A program made the position numbers and the translations under genes. Positions 40,195 to 48,825 of a stretch of DNA of 64,000 nucleotides are shown piece after piece (within the stretch, counting starts at the first letter, position 1; each line of letters opens with the position of its first letter). A model generated the notes under the pieces. It had not been told where the DNA came from. It saw only the letters and a program-made list of their open reading frames with translations, and made no database searches. The DNA is from Duganella dendranthematis (GTDB lineage Bacteria > Pseudomonadota > Gammaproteobacteria > Burkholderiales > Burkholderiaceae_D): assembly GCF_012849375.1 (NCBI RefSeq), contig NZ_CP051684.1:4774001-4838000 (forward strand). The letters run 5' to 3'.

Positions 40195-40574
40195 CACTCG
40201 CTGTCCGCTGGCCAGTCGTTCAGCATCTGTTCCAGCTGTGTCAGCTCTTTCTGGTCGACCAGCTTACTGCCGGTGAACATGGCCACCGGCAGCGGCGCAT
40301 CGAGCTCCATCACGCGGCGGCCGAAGTCGCGCGCGAAGGCGGCCAGCGTGCCGACTTTTTCCAGCACCGCACTATAAACATTGATGCCGTGCACCGTCTG
40401 CATGCCGATCATCTGCTTTTCCAGCATCCGGTCCAGCGTCTTGCGGGTGGATGAAAACGACCAGCCCAGCTCATCTGCGGCGGCATCGTGGATTTCGCGC
40501 GCGCTCAGTGGTTGCTGTTTCCACAGCACTTTCAGCAAGGTCAGCTCGCTGACGGAAGGAATCGTGACAGACAT
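40194..40574 (-). CDS. blaI: BlaI/MecI-family transcriptional repressor
   Basis: 126-aa repressor. The winged-helix domain (about 1-75) has VSELTLLKVLWKQQPLSARE and SSTRKTLDRMLEKQMI. The C-terminal dimerisation helices (about 85-126) include the region cut by BlaR1-type proteases in the family. It is the first gene of the operon and overlaps the M56/M23 gene. It should repress the operon through the palindrome upstream of its start and be released by its partner protease. Confidence 0.9.
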   Translation of the reverse strand: MSVTIPSVSELTLLKVLWKQQPLSAREIHDAAADELGWSFSSTRKTLDRMLEKQMIGMQTVHGINVYSAVLEKVGTLAAFARDFGRRVMELDAPLPVAMFTGSKLVDQKELTQLEQMLNDWPADSE

Positions 40575-40584
40575 GGTTTACCCC

Positions 40585-40622
40585 TATGCGACTAATGGGA
40601 TGATTATGCGACATGTGTCGCA
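40585..40622. promoter_or_regulatory. Probable BlaI operator
   Basis: A perfect 16-bp palindrome TGCGACA-TG-TGTCGCA (40607-40622) lies 33 bp upstream of the blaI start. A half-site TATGCGAC (40585-40592) repeats the left arm TATGCGAC (40605-40612). Arrangement and place fit autoregulation; binding is inferred. Confidence 0.6.
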
Positions 40623-40863
40623 ATTGCGTCAACCATCAAATAGCCAAAGATGTATAAGATTTTGTAACATTGCTTTGAATAAATTCCAAATATGTTACGA
40701 TGAATTAATTGCTAATTATCAATAAAGCACGGTCGTGCGCAGCAGGACGGAAGGTATCGTCAGGCGAGTATTGGCTTAACCGGCGGCGAGAAGCGGCGGG
40801 GCGCTATACAATGGTTGTGGCCGCAGCTATCCCAGCCGCAGCCACCTCTGCATTGGAAACACT

Positions 40864-41481
40864 ATGTATTACGGAGAGCGCTTCAACAGCATCACGCACA
40901 CCGTCGGCGCCGCGCTGGCCGCCATCGGCGGCACCCTGCTGATCGTGCAGGCGGCCCGCAGCGGCGATGTCTGGAAGATCGTCAGCTTCAGCGTGTACGC
41001 CGCCACCTTGCTGGCGCTGTACCTGACGTCCACGCTGTATCACAGCCTGCGTGGCCGCGCCAAGGATGTGCTGCGGCAGATGGACTATTGCGCCATCTAC
41101 CTCCTGATCGCCGGCAGCTACACGCCGTTCACGCTGGTCAGCCTGCGTGGACCGTGGGGCTGGTCGCTGTTTGGCGTGGTGTGGGGACTGGCGCTGATCG
41201 GCATCTTGCAGGAATTGTGGTTTGCCAAGGGCGCGCGCGTGCTGTCGCTGCTGATTTACGTGGCGATGGGCTGGGTGGGCGTGATCGGCGCCAGCCCGCT
41301 GATCGACGCACTGGGCTGGAATGGATTCATGTGGTTGGCGATCGGCGGCCTGGTGTATACCGTGGGCATTGCCTTCTTCGTCACTGACCATAAATGGCGC
41401 TATGGACACGGCGTCTGGCATTTATTTGTACTGGGCGGCAGCGCCTGTCATTTCGGCGCTGTCATGCTCTACGTGGCGTAA
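40864..41481 (+). CDS. trhA: Hemolysin III/TrhA-family membrane protein
   Basis: 205-aa protein with seven predicted transmembrane helices. It has the PAQR/HlyIII metal-site pattern: TLYHSLRGRAKDVLRQMDYC (His and Asp in the first motif) and the C-terminal GHGVWHLFVLGGSACHF histidines. Bacterial TrhA proteins are linked to membrane energetics and lipid homeostasis rather than proven haemolysis. A GGAAA site precedes the ATG. It is followed 13 nt later by a LysR gene on the same strand. Confidence 0.92.
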   Translation: MYYGERFNSITHTVGAALAAIGGTLLIVQAARSGDVWKIVSFSVYAATLLALYLTSTLYHSLRGRAKDVLRQMDYCAIYLLIAGSYTPFTLVSLRGPWGWSLFGVVWGLALIGILQELWFAKGARVLSLLIYVAMGWVGVIGASPLIDALGWNGFMWLAIGGLVYTVGIAFFVTDHKWRYGHGVWHLFVLGGSACHFGAVMLYVA

Positions 41482-41494
41482 GGATAGAACACCC

Positions 41495-42376
41495 GTGGAA
41501 ATCAATTCGGACGATTTAAAAACCTTTATCACCGTGATCGACAGCGGCACCCTCAGCGCCGCTTCGGTGCACCTGGGGCAAACCACCTCCGGCGTCAGCC
41601 GCGCGCTGTCGCGGCTGGAGGACAAGCTGGCCACCTCGCTGCTGACACGCACCACGCGCCGCATGGAGCTGACCGAGGAAGGCCACCTGTTCCTGGAAAA
41701 GGCCCGCGCCATTCTCGGCGCAATGGAGGAGGCTGAAGAAACCATCCGCATCCGTCGCCAGAAGCCGGCCGGTCGTTTGTGTGTGGATGCGGCCTCGCCG
41801 TTCATGCTGCATTGCGTGGTGCCGCACGTGGCCGAATTCCGCGCCATGTACCCGGACATCCGCCTCGAACTCAGTAGCAACGACCAGATCGCCGATCTGA
41901 TCGAGCACCGCACCGACATCGCCATCCGCATCGGTGCGCTAAATGATTCGACGCTGCATGCGCGGCCGCTCACTTCCAGCCCGCTTTACGTGCTGGCCAG
42001 CCCGGAATATCTGGCGCAGCACGGCACGCCGCATACGCCGGAAGACCTGGCGCAGCATTCGTTGCTGGGCTTTGTGCAGTACGAACTGGGCAACCAGTGG
42101 CCCTTGCAGCACGCCACCGGCAATAGCCTGCCAGTGACGCCATCGATCTCCGCCTCCAGCGGCGAGACGCTGCGGCAGCTGGCGCTGGCCGGCCAGGGCA
42201 TCGTCTGCCTGGCCGATTTCATGACCCGCGACGACATCGCAGCCGGCCGCCTGGTCAAGGTGCTGGAGCCGAATTACACCGGCTACCGCCAGCAGATTCA
42301 CGCCGTCTACTACCGCAATACGCAGCTGGCGCAGCGCATCAGCTGCTTCCTCGAGTTTTTGCAGCAAAAACTCTGA
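41495..42376 (+). CDS. LysR-family transcriptional regulator
   Basis: 293-aa regulator. The N-terminal winged helix (about 3-62, LKTFITVIDSGTLSAASVHL, then QTTSGVSRALSRLEDKL) is followed by a periplasmic-binding-protein-like effector domain (about 90-293). The start is GTG at 41495, in frame with the conserved N-terminus and preceded by AAGGATA; a longer frame runs into trhA and is not used. It resembles the CrgA/AaeR-like subgroup. The target is unknown; it is not divergent from any gene here, which is atypical for the family. Confidence 0.9.
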   Translation: MEINSDDLKTFITVIDSGTLSAASVHLGQTTSGVSRALSRLEDKLATSLLTRTTRRMELTEEGHLFLEKARAILGAMEEAEETIRIRRQKPAGRLCVDAASPFMLHCVVPHVAEFRAMYPDIRLELSSNDQIADLIEHRTDIAIRIGALNDSTLHARPLTSSPLYVLASPEYLAQHGTPHTPEDLAQHSLLGFVQYELGNQWPLQHATGNSLPVTPSISASSGETLRQLALAGQGIVCLADFMTRDDIAAGRLVKVLEPNYTGYRQQIHAVYYRNTQLAQRISCFLEFLQQKL

Positions 42377-42527
42377 GCTATCCAGTGTGCGGGCCCGTAC
42401 AGAGGCCCGCGCCAGCGACGGCTACACTGGCCTTGCGTGCCTGGAGTTCTACGCTCCGCAGCAGGTGAGCCGATAGCCTCAAGTATCGGCACCAGACAAA
42501 CGATGTTGCCGCCTGATGGAGGTCATC

Positions 42528-42686
42528 ATGACGCAAATTACCCACCCTTCCAAGCACGCTGTACGTGCTTACCTTGAGCGCCGCACCCACGAGGTGAAGC
42601 CGCCGCCTACGCCGGAAGAAATCCGTCGGCAACTGGGCTGGGGTTTGATGGGCTTTGAACAGAAGGTCGGTAACGGCCGTAGTTAA
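42528..42686 (+). CDS. Small orphan protein, 52 aa
   Basis: A 52-codon gene with a good ribosome site (GGAGG, 42519-42523) before ATG 42528. The product (MTQITHPSKHAVRAYLERRT, then HEVKPPPTPEEIRRQLGWGL, ending GNGRS) is basic and hydrophilic, with a proline stretch followed by a PEEIRRQLGW helix. That layout is typical of real short proteins in this group rather than chance. No known domain was recognised. It lies between the LysR gene and the LiaF-like operon. Confidence 0.6.
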   Translation: MTQITHPSKHAVRAYLERRTHEVKPPPTPEEIRRQLGWGLMGFEQKVGNGRS

Positions 42687-42806
42687 GCGCGCAATTCGCC
42701 GATTCTTCGCCGTTCACCGGGCCTTTTCCGCCGTTCGCCGAATAGCAGTTTCCCCGCCAGCCGTTCCCCGGTATTGTTACATTCATACCGACTTGGGGGA
42801 CTTAAC

Positions 42807-43187
42807 ATGAACGTAGCAACCGCTTATCGCTGGCGTAAGCAGCTGGTCTGGGGCCTGGCCCTGATCATCGCCGGCACCGTCATCCTGCTGGCGCAAACCG
42901 ACGTGCTGGACATCGACCTCAATCCCGCGCATTTCTGGCGCTGGTGGCCTTGGCTGGTAGTCATCAGCGGCGTCACCAAAATCATTCCTCCAACGACCTC
43001 GCGCTACTTCACCGAAGGCTGGTGGGAGATCTTCTTCGCCGGCTGGTGGTACGTCTCCTTCAATCACCTGTGGGGCCTGGGCTTCGGCCAGACCTGGCCG
43101 GCGCTGATCGTCGCCTGGGGCGTGGGCATGATGCTGCGTCCCCTGTTGGACAACATCTTCCCACCGTCGATCAAGGAGCAGGCATGA
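42807..43187 (+). CDS. LiaF-type transmembrane (DUF5668-like) protein
   Basis: 126-aa protein with three to four transmembrane helices (LVWGLALIIAGTVILLAQ, WWPWLVVISGVTKII, LIVAWGVGMMLRPLL) in the LiaI/LiaF-like arrangement. ATG 42807 is chosen over an upstream in-frame start because the membrane domain begins there and GGGGGA precedes it. Its stop overlaps the next start by ATGA. It is the first gene of an envelope-sensing operon. Confidence 0.75.
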   Translation: MNVATAYRWRKQLVWGLALIIAGTVILLAQTDVLDIDLNPAHFWRWWPWLVVISGVTKIIPPTTSRYFTEGWWEIFFAGWWYVSFNHLWGLGFGQTWPALIVAWGVGMMLRPLLDNIFPPSIKEQA

Positions 43188-43894
43188 GAAACCGTCGCCG
43201 CGAGCGCAATCCCGCTACGCAAATGATCATCGGCCTGTTCGTCATCGGCGTCGGCATGCTGTTCCTGCTGGATAACCTGGGCTGGCTGGACCTGGATCTG
43301 CGCATCCACATCTTCCCGACCATCCTGATCGCCGCCGGCATCCTCAAAGTGCTGCAAACCCGCACCCAGTCCGGTGTGGTGGTGGGCGGCGGGCTGATAG
43401 CGGTGGGTGCCTTGTTGATGCTGAAGGAAATGGGCTACCTGGCGATAGACTGGCGCAACCTATGGCCGGTGTTCATGATCGCGGCCGGCGTGGCGGTGGT
43501 GATCAAGTCCAACATCAACCGCAATGCGCCGGCGGCGAATGCGCCATCGCTGGACAAGGACGCTGACGATACGGTGATCAACGCCACCGCCATCATGGGT
43601 GGCTTCAAGCGCCGCATCACGACGCAGGATTTTAAAGGCGGCGAAATCACCGCCATCATGGGCGGCTGTGAACTTGACCTGCGCCAGTCCAGCATCAACG
43701 GCGACGCCGTGCTGAATGTCTACGCGCTGTTCGGCGGCATCACCGTCAAAGTGCCGATCGACTGGACCGTGATGCTGGAAGGGACGCCGATCATGGGCGG
43801 CTTTGAGGAAAAAACCGTGCCGCCTGCCGCCGTCGGCAAGCGCCTGATTGTGCGCGGCTACGTCATCATGGGCGGCCTGGAAGTGCGTAACTGA
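43184..43894 (+). CDS. LiaF-like cell-wall-active antibiotic response protein
   Basis: 236-aa protein. N-terminal helices (about 13-100) precede a C-terminal cytoplasmic beta-domain of the LiaF/DUF2154 type with repeated IMGG motifs (ATAIMGGFKRR, AIMGGCELDLRQSS, PIMGGFEEK, YVIMGGLEV). LiaF proteins hold a histidine kinase silent until the envelope is stressed. The coupled kinase gene begins inside its stop (TGATG), which supports this. Which drug or stress is sensed is unknown. Confidence 0.85.
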   Translation: MRNRRRERNPATQMIIGLFVIGVGMLFLLDNLGWLDLDLRIHIFPTILIAAGILKVLQTRTQSGVVVGGGLIAVGALLMLKEMGYLAIDWRNLWPVFMIAAGVAVVIKSNINRNAPAANAPSLDKDADDTVINATAIMGGFKRRITTQDFKGGEITAIMGGCELDLRQSSINGDAVLNVYALFGGITVKVPIDWTVMLEGTPIMGGFEEKTVPPAAVGKRLIVRGYVIMGGLEVRN

Positions 43895-44973
43895 TGTTGG
43901 AGATTTCCTCCAGCCGGCGCGGACTGGCGATCTACCTGCTGGTCTGGCTATTCCTCGGCTGTGCGCTGGCCGGCGTGATTCGCGTCGCCAGCGATACGCC
44001 GCTGGTCAACGCTTTGCTGTTTGCGATTCCGCTGAACGTGCTGTACGCCTTCGCGGCGGGCTACTCGGCGTATTACGTTTGCCGCGCCTATCCGCTGGGC
44101 GGGCCGCGGCCAGGGCAGCTGGCGTTGGTGCTGACGGTGGCGGGCGTGGTGTCCGGCTTTCTGTGGCTGAGCATCGCCAACCTGTGGAATGGACTTTGCC
44201 TGCTGCTGGGAGCTACATGGAGCGGCATTGTCATCACCTCGCAGCTGTCGGTGTTGATGGTGGTGCTGGGCGTGCTGCTGTATGGCTTTGCGGCGGCGCT
44301 GCATTATCTGGTGATTGAATTCGTGCGCGCCAAGAACGCCGAGCAGCGCGAACTGGAGTCGCTGCTGATGGCGCAGGAGGCCGAGCTGCGCATGCTGCGC
44401 ACGCAGATCGATCCACACTTTTTGTTCAACAGCCTGAATTCCATCAGCGCGCTGACGTCGCAAGATCCGAAGGCGGCGCGCCGCATGACATTGGAGCTGG
44501 CCAGCTTCTTCCGCCAGAGCCTAGGCATGGAGGCGCACAAGAAGGTGACGCTGGGTGAGGAAATGATCCTGATCCGTCACTTCCTGGCGATCGAGCAGGT
44601 GCGCTTTGGCGAGCGCCTGCAAGTGGTCGAGGTGATGGGTGAAGGCGCGGCGGAATGCCTGGTGCCGCCGATGATCATCCAGCCGCTGGTGGAGAACGCC
44701 GTCAAGCACGGCATCTGCAATATGCCGGAAGGCGGCACCGTGCGCATCACCGCGCGGCGGGCCGGTTCGATCTTGCAGATCAGCGTGACCAATCCGGTGG
44801 ACGAGGATATGTCCTCGATCCGCAGCGAAGGCCATGGCATCGGCCTGACCAACGTGCGCCAGCGTTTGGCCGGCGCCTACAAACACGAAGCCGGCATCCA
44901 TTGGGGCCGGCAGGACAACAGCTTTGGCGTGGACATCACAATGCCCGCGCAAACAAGCGAACAAGGGGAGTAG
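43894..44973 (+). CDS. LytS/YehU-type sensor histidine kinase
   Basis: 359-aa membrane kinase. About four transmembrane helices (residues 10-140) are followed by a short coiled coil and a PF06580 His-kinase domain. The phospho-acceptor is H175 in IDPHFLFNSLNSIS. The ATP-binding N box is QPLVENAVKHGI and the glycine box is GHGIGLTNVRQRL. No extracytoplasmic domain is present, so it senses in the membrane or through its LiaF-like partner. It is coupled to both neighbours. Confidence 0.92.
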   Translation: MLEISSSRRGLAIYLLVWLFLGCALAGVIRVASDTPLVNALLFAIPLNVLYAFAAGYSAYYVCRAYPLGGPRPGQLALVLTVAGVVSGFLWLSIANLWNGLCLLLGATWSGIVITSQLSVLMVVLGVLLYGFAAALHYLVIEFVRAKNAEQRELESLLMAQEAELRMLRTQIDPHFLFNSLNSISALTSQDPKAARRMTLELASFFRQSLGMEAHKKVTLGEEMILIRHFLAIEQVRFGERLQVVEVMGEGAAECLVPPMIIQPLVENAVKHGICNMPEGGTVRITARRAGSILQISVTNPVDEDMSSIRSEGHGIGLTNVRQRLAGAYKHEAGIHWGRQDNSFGVDITMPAQTSEQGE

Positions 44974-44977
44974 AGCA

Positions 44978-45709
44978 ATGCGTATCATCATCGTGGACGA
45001 TGAAATGCTGGCGCGCGGCGTGGTGCGCGAGTATTTGTCCGAGCATGCGGATGTGGAAATCGTGGCCGAATGCGCCAACGGTTTCGAAGCGGTGAAGGCG
45101 ATAACCGAATTGTCGCCGGACCTGGTGTTCCTGGATATCCAGATGCCCAAGCTGGATGGTTTTGAAGTGGCCGAACTGGCGGGCAGCAAGACGCGCTACA
45201 TCTTCGCCACCGCGTTCGACCAGTACGCGATCAAGGCGTTTGAGTTTCACGCGCTGGATTATCTGTTGAAGCCATTCAGCCAGCAGCGTTTTGACCAGGC
45301 CTTGGCGCACGCCCGCACCAACCTCGGCGCCGGCGGCGAGGCGGTCGAGAAGATGGTGCGCGAAGCCTCCGGCCGCAGCAGGCCGCTGGGCCGCGTGCTG
45401 ATACGCGATGGCGCAAAGGTGCACGTTATCAATGCCGACAAAATCGAGTCGATTGAAGCGCAGGACGATTACGTGCAGATCCACTCGGAGGGTAAATCGT
45501 ACCTGAAGAATCAGAGCATGACCGAGCTGGAAGGGCAGCTCGACGCCGAGCAGTTCCTGCGCATCCACCGTTCCTACATCGTCAATATTGCGCATGTCGC
45601 GCGGATCGAACAGGCAACCAAAGACAGTTATGCGGCGATCCTCAAGGATGGCAGCAAGCTCCCGATCAGCCGCACCGGCTATCAGAAAATCAAGACTGTG
45701 ATGCAGTAA
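44978..45709 (+). CDS. LytTR-family response regulator
   Basis: 243-aa regulator. The receiver domain (1-120) has acidic D7-D8 and phospho-acceptor D53 (VFLDIQMP), with K in LLKPF. The LytTR DNA-binding domain (about 140-243) has VHVINADKIESIEAQDDYVQ and FLRIHRSYIVN. AGGGGAG lies upstream of ATG 44978, 5 nt after the kinase stop. It is the output of the LiaF-like/LytS-like system; LytTR proteins bind paired direct repeats, which were not located here. Confidence 0.94.
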   Translation: MRIIIVDDEMLARGVVREYLSEHADVEIVAECANGFEAVKAITELSPDLVFLDIQMPKLDGFEVAELAGSKTRYIFATAFDQYAIKAFEFHALDYLLKPFSQQRFDQALAHARTNLGAGGEAVEKMVREASGRSRPLGRVLIRDGAKVHVINADKIESIEAQDDYVQIHSEGKSYLKNQSMTELEGQLDAEQFLRIHRSYIVNIAHVARIEQATKDSYAAILKDGSKLPISRTGYQKIKTVMQ

Positions 45710-45733
45710 CTACCGCCTACCAAAGGAGAAAAA

Positions 45734-45928
45734 ATGGATTGGCTTACCTCGGTGTCCCCGATATTAATTCCGATTGTCGCGCTGATGATTCCGATCGTCG
45801 GCATCATTGCTGGCGCGGTGCTGAAGGTGCAGAAGCTCCAGCTCCTGCACGAAACCATTCGCGTCCTGAGCGCGAACGGGCAGCCGATTCCGCAGCAACT
45901 GCTGGACCAGATTATTGATAAAAAATGA
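45734..45928 (+). CDS. Small single-helix membrane protein
   Basis: 64-aa protein. A hydrophobic segment (residues 9-31, SPILIPIVALMIPIVGIIAG) is followed by a short amphipathic tail (LHETIRVLSANGQPIPQQLL), a pattern of DUF6249-like small membrane proteins. A strong ribosome site AAAGGAG precedes the ATG. It starts 24 nt after the LytTR gene and is probably the last gene of that operon. It could be the operon's structural effector or feedback sensor; the function is unknown. Confidence 0.7.
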   Translation: MDWLTSVSPILIPIVALMIPIVGIIAGAVLKVQKLQLLHETIRVLSANGQPIPQQLLDQIIDKK

Positions 45929-45961
45929 TGGCCTTCCGGACGGCGCGGACAAGACCATCAG

Positions 45962-46420
45962 CTATTGATTGGCGCGATGCCCGTAGCTCAGCGCACGGGT
46001 GACTTGCCATGCGTCGCCGCGCTGGCGCCAGATGATGGTGAATTCGGCGATGCCTTCGCATTTGCCGCTGCCTAACTGGCAGAAGGTATGCGAGCCGGTA
46101 GCGATGGCGCCGAAGTCCTTGACCGGCACAACCCTCAAAGTGCCCGGCACAAGTTGGCGCTGGTAGTGGCCGCAGACGTTCTTCGCGGTTTGCGCGATCA
46201 TGACGTCGCGCGTCCAGGTGACGCCGGCGTTGTCGTGATAGAACTCGACGTTGGGATCGAAGTAGCTGGCGTATTTGTCCAGCTGTCCCGGTTTGTCGCA
46301 CTGGTTGAAGGCGGTGAACATCTCGCTGTCCAGCCGCGTGATGGTGGCGGTCAGCGCCGCGTTGTCGGCTGCTTGCGCGCTGCCGGCGCATAACAGCATG
46401 CTGATGGCTAGTTTCTTCAT
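45962..46420 (-). CDS. Secreted NTF2-like (DUF4440-type) protein
   Basis: 152-aa exported protein. The signal peptide is residues 1-18 (LLCAGSAQA-A). The mature part is a single NTF2-like cone (LDSEMFTAFNQCDKPGQLDK, YFDPNVEFYHDNAG, IIWRQRGDAWQVTRALSYGH). Such proteins act as small-molecule isomerases or binding proteins. GAGGAGA precedes ATG 46420, so the longer upstream frame is not used. Cysteines at the core might form a disulfide. The role is unknown. Confidence 0.78.
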   Translation of the reverse strand: MKKLAISMLLCAGSAQAADNAALTATITRLDSEMFTAFNQCDKPGQLDKYASYFDPNVEFYHDNAGVTWTRDVMIAQTAKNVCGHYQRQLVPGTLRVVPVKDFGAIATGSHTFCQLGSGKCEGIAEFTIIWRQRGDAWQVTRALSYGHRANQ

Positions 46421-46470
46421 GTCCGTCTCCTCGTGGTTGCCATGAGCGTCCATCTTAATTGAGCTGCCGC

Positions 46471-48825
46471 CTATGCTTCCGCGTTTTCCGACGAATCGCG
46501 GTTTGCGAGGGGCGAATGGCGTTCTATGCTCCACCAGCTGGGCATCAGCTCCTGGATCTCGGGCCGGCCGAAGCGGTCGTCGATCAGGTAGACGGTGCCA
46601 CGGTCCGACGTGGTGCGGATCACGCGGCCGGCCGCCTGCACCACCTTCTGCATGCCGGGATAGGTGTAGGTGTAGTCGTAACCTGCGCCGAAGATGGTCT
46701 CCATGCGCGCCCGTATCTGTTCGTTGACCGGATTGATTTGCGGCAGGCCGAGCGTGGCGACAAAGGCGCCGATCAGGCGCGCGCCCGGCAAGTCGACGCC
46801 TTCGCCGAATGAGCCGCCCAGCACGGCGAAGCCGATGCCTTCACTATCGAGCGTAAAACGGTCGAGGAATTGCGCGCGCTCGGCTTCATCCATGCGGCGC
46901 GACTGGCGCCATACCGGCACGTGCGGATACAGTTCGCTGAACTGGTTGGCCGCCTTTTCCATGTAATCGAAACTGCTGAAGAAGGCGAGGTAGTTGCCGC
47001 GTTGCGCCGCGTACTGCTTGCCCATCAAGTCGGCGATGGGACGCAGCGATTGCTGGCGGTGCGCGTAGCGGGTGGAGATGTGCGACGCCACCTGCACCGA
47101 CAACTGCTCGGCCGCGAATGGCGATTCGACATCCACCCACGCGGTGGTCTCCGGCATGCCGAGCATGTCGCCGAAGTAGTTCCATGGACTGAGCGTGGCG
47201 GAGAACAGGGCCGTGGTGTGCGTGCTTTCAAAGCGCGGTTTGAGGTATGGCGCCGGCACGATGTTGCGGATGCAGAGCACCGAGTTGCTGTTGCTTGCGC
47301 GCGCGCCGGGGGACTTTTCGATGTCGAACAATGCGTGATCGCCAAAGCTCTCAGCCAGCTTTGCGAACATCAGTGCGTTGAAGTAGAAGCTTTGCAGGTC
47401 CGGCTCCACATAGCCGGGATGGTCGGCCATGTAGTCGGAGATGGCGGTGGCCGCGGTCTGCAAGGCGCCCATGAATTTTTCCGGCAGCGCGGCATAAGAC
47501 TGGTACTCGGACGATTGGTCCTTTTCCAGCTGGTTCCACTGCTTGTGCACGCGTTCCAGCGGCTTTTTCAATTCCTCGGGGACGATCTTGCGCAGCAGGC
47601 GCACGCTGTCGTGCTCCATATCGGCCGAATACATCTTGCGCGCGCGCGACACCATGTTATGCGCCTCGTCCACCAGCACGTTGACCTTCCAGTCGTTGAG
47701 CTGCGTGAGACTATGCAGCATGGCGCTGCTGTCGAAGTAGTAGTTGTAATCGCCGATGACGATGTCGCACCAGCGCGCCATTTCGCTGCTCAGGTAATAC
47801 GGGCAGACGTTGTGGGCGAGGGCGATGGCGCGCAGCGTGTCGCGGTCCAGCGCCGGTGGTGCGCTGCCTGTACCCTCGCTGCCTGATGGCGCCATTAACG
47901 CCAGCGCCGATGCGCGCGCGTCCGGCAGTCGGTCGTAAAAGCCTTTGGCCAGCGGGCAGGAATCGCCGTGGCAGGCCTTGTCCGGATTGACGCAGGCGGT
48001 GCTCTTGGCCGCCAGTTCCAGCGTGCGCAGTGGCAGCAGCGGCGCGCCTTCGCGGATCAGGTCCACCGCATCGAGCGCCATCTGCCGGCCGGAGGTTTTC
48101 GCGGCCAAAAAGAAGATCTTGTCGACGCCATGATCGGCGCTGGCCTTCAGCATCGGGAACAGGCTGCCCACGCTCTTGCCGATGCCGGTCGGTGCTTGCG
48201 CCAGCAGGCACACCTTGCGGTTGCTGGCGCGGTACATGGCTTCCGCCAACTGGCGCTGGCCGGGACGGAAGTCGCTATAAGGGAAACGCATCGCCTTCAG
48301 TTGCAGGTCGCGTTCCGCGCGGTGCACCATTTCCTGCTCCGCCCACCTGATGAACAGGCCGCACTGCTGCTCAAACCAGGCTTGCAGATCGGCGGCCGTG
48401 TGATCTTCATGCAGCACGGTTTCCTTCTGGCTGCCGATGTCGAAGTAGACCAGCGCCAGGCGGATTTTTTCCAGTCCGCGATCCTTGCACAGCAGGTGGC
48501 CGTAGACTTTGACCTGTGCCCAGTGCAGCGCGCGCTGGTTGTCCGGCATTTTCTTCAAGTCGCCGCGATAGGTTTTGATTTCTTCCAGGCGGTTGCCGCG
48601 GCCGTCGTAGCCATCGGCGCGGCCGCGCACGTGCAGCGGGCCGAAGTCGCCGGACAGCGATATCTCGGTCTCGTAATCGTCATCGCGGCGCGAGGTCACC
48701 ACGCCATGGCCGGCGATGCCTTCCTGCGCGGTGGGCGAGGGCGTGAAGCGCAGATCGAGGTCGCCGGTCTTGGCGGTGAACTCGCACAGCGCGCGCACGG
48801 CGACAGTGTAGCGGGCCGGCGTCAT
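46471..48825 (-). CDS. Rad3/DinG-type Fe-S helicase with N-terminal nuclease-like domain
   Basis: About 784-aa superfamily 2 helicase. Residues about 1-180 contain ADGYDGRGNRLEEIKTYRG, a PD-(D/E)xK-like (RecB-type) motif that suggests nuclease function. Walker A is APTGIGKS, the DEAH box is VDEAHNM, and motif VI is QAAGRVIRTTSD. An iron-sulfur cluster site C-x6-C-x4-C plus a later cysteine (NVCPYY) is typical of the XPD/DinG family. ATG 48825 overlaps the FAN1 stop by ATGA; ATG 48834 is an alternative. It likely unwinds DNA for the nuclease encoded just upstream. Confidence 0.9.
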   Translation of the reverse strand: MTPARYTVAVRALCEFTAKTGDLDLRFTPSPTAQEGIAGHGVVTSRRDDDYETEISLSGDFGPLHVRGRADGYDGRGNRLEEIKTYRGDLKKMPDNQRALHWAQVKVYGHLLCKDRGLEKIRLALVYFDIGSQKETVLHEDHTAADLQAWFEQQCGLFIRWAEQEMVHRAERDLQLKAMRFPYSDFRPGQRQLAEAMYRASNRKVCLLAQAPTGIGKSVGSLFPMLKASADHGVDKIFFLAAKTSGRQMALDAVDLIREGAPLLPLRTLELAAKSTACVNPDKACHGDSCPLAKGFYDRLPDARASALALMAPSGSEGTGSAPPALDRDTLRAIALAHNVCPYYLSSEMARWCDIVIGDYNYYFDSSAMLHSLTQLNDWKVNVLVDEAHNMVSRARKMYSADMEHDSVRLLRKIVPEELKKPLERVHKQWNQLEKDQSSEYQSYAALPEKFMGALQTAATAISDYMADHPGYVEPDLQSFYFNALMFAKLAESFGDHALFDIEKSPGARASNSNSVLCIRNIVPAPYLKPRFESTHTTALFSATLSPWNYFGDMLGMPETTAWVDVESPFAAEQLSVQVASHISTRYAHRQQSLRPIADLMGKQYAAQRGNYLAFFSSFDYMEKAANQFSELYPHVPVWRQSRRMDEAERAQFLDRFTLDSEGIGFAVLGGSFGEGVDLPGARLIGAFVATLGLPQINPVNEQIRARMETIFGAGYDYTYTYPGMQKVVQAAGRVIRTTSDRGTVYLIDDRFGRPEIQELMPSWWSIERHSPLANRDSSENAEA

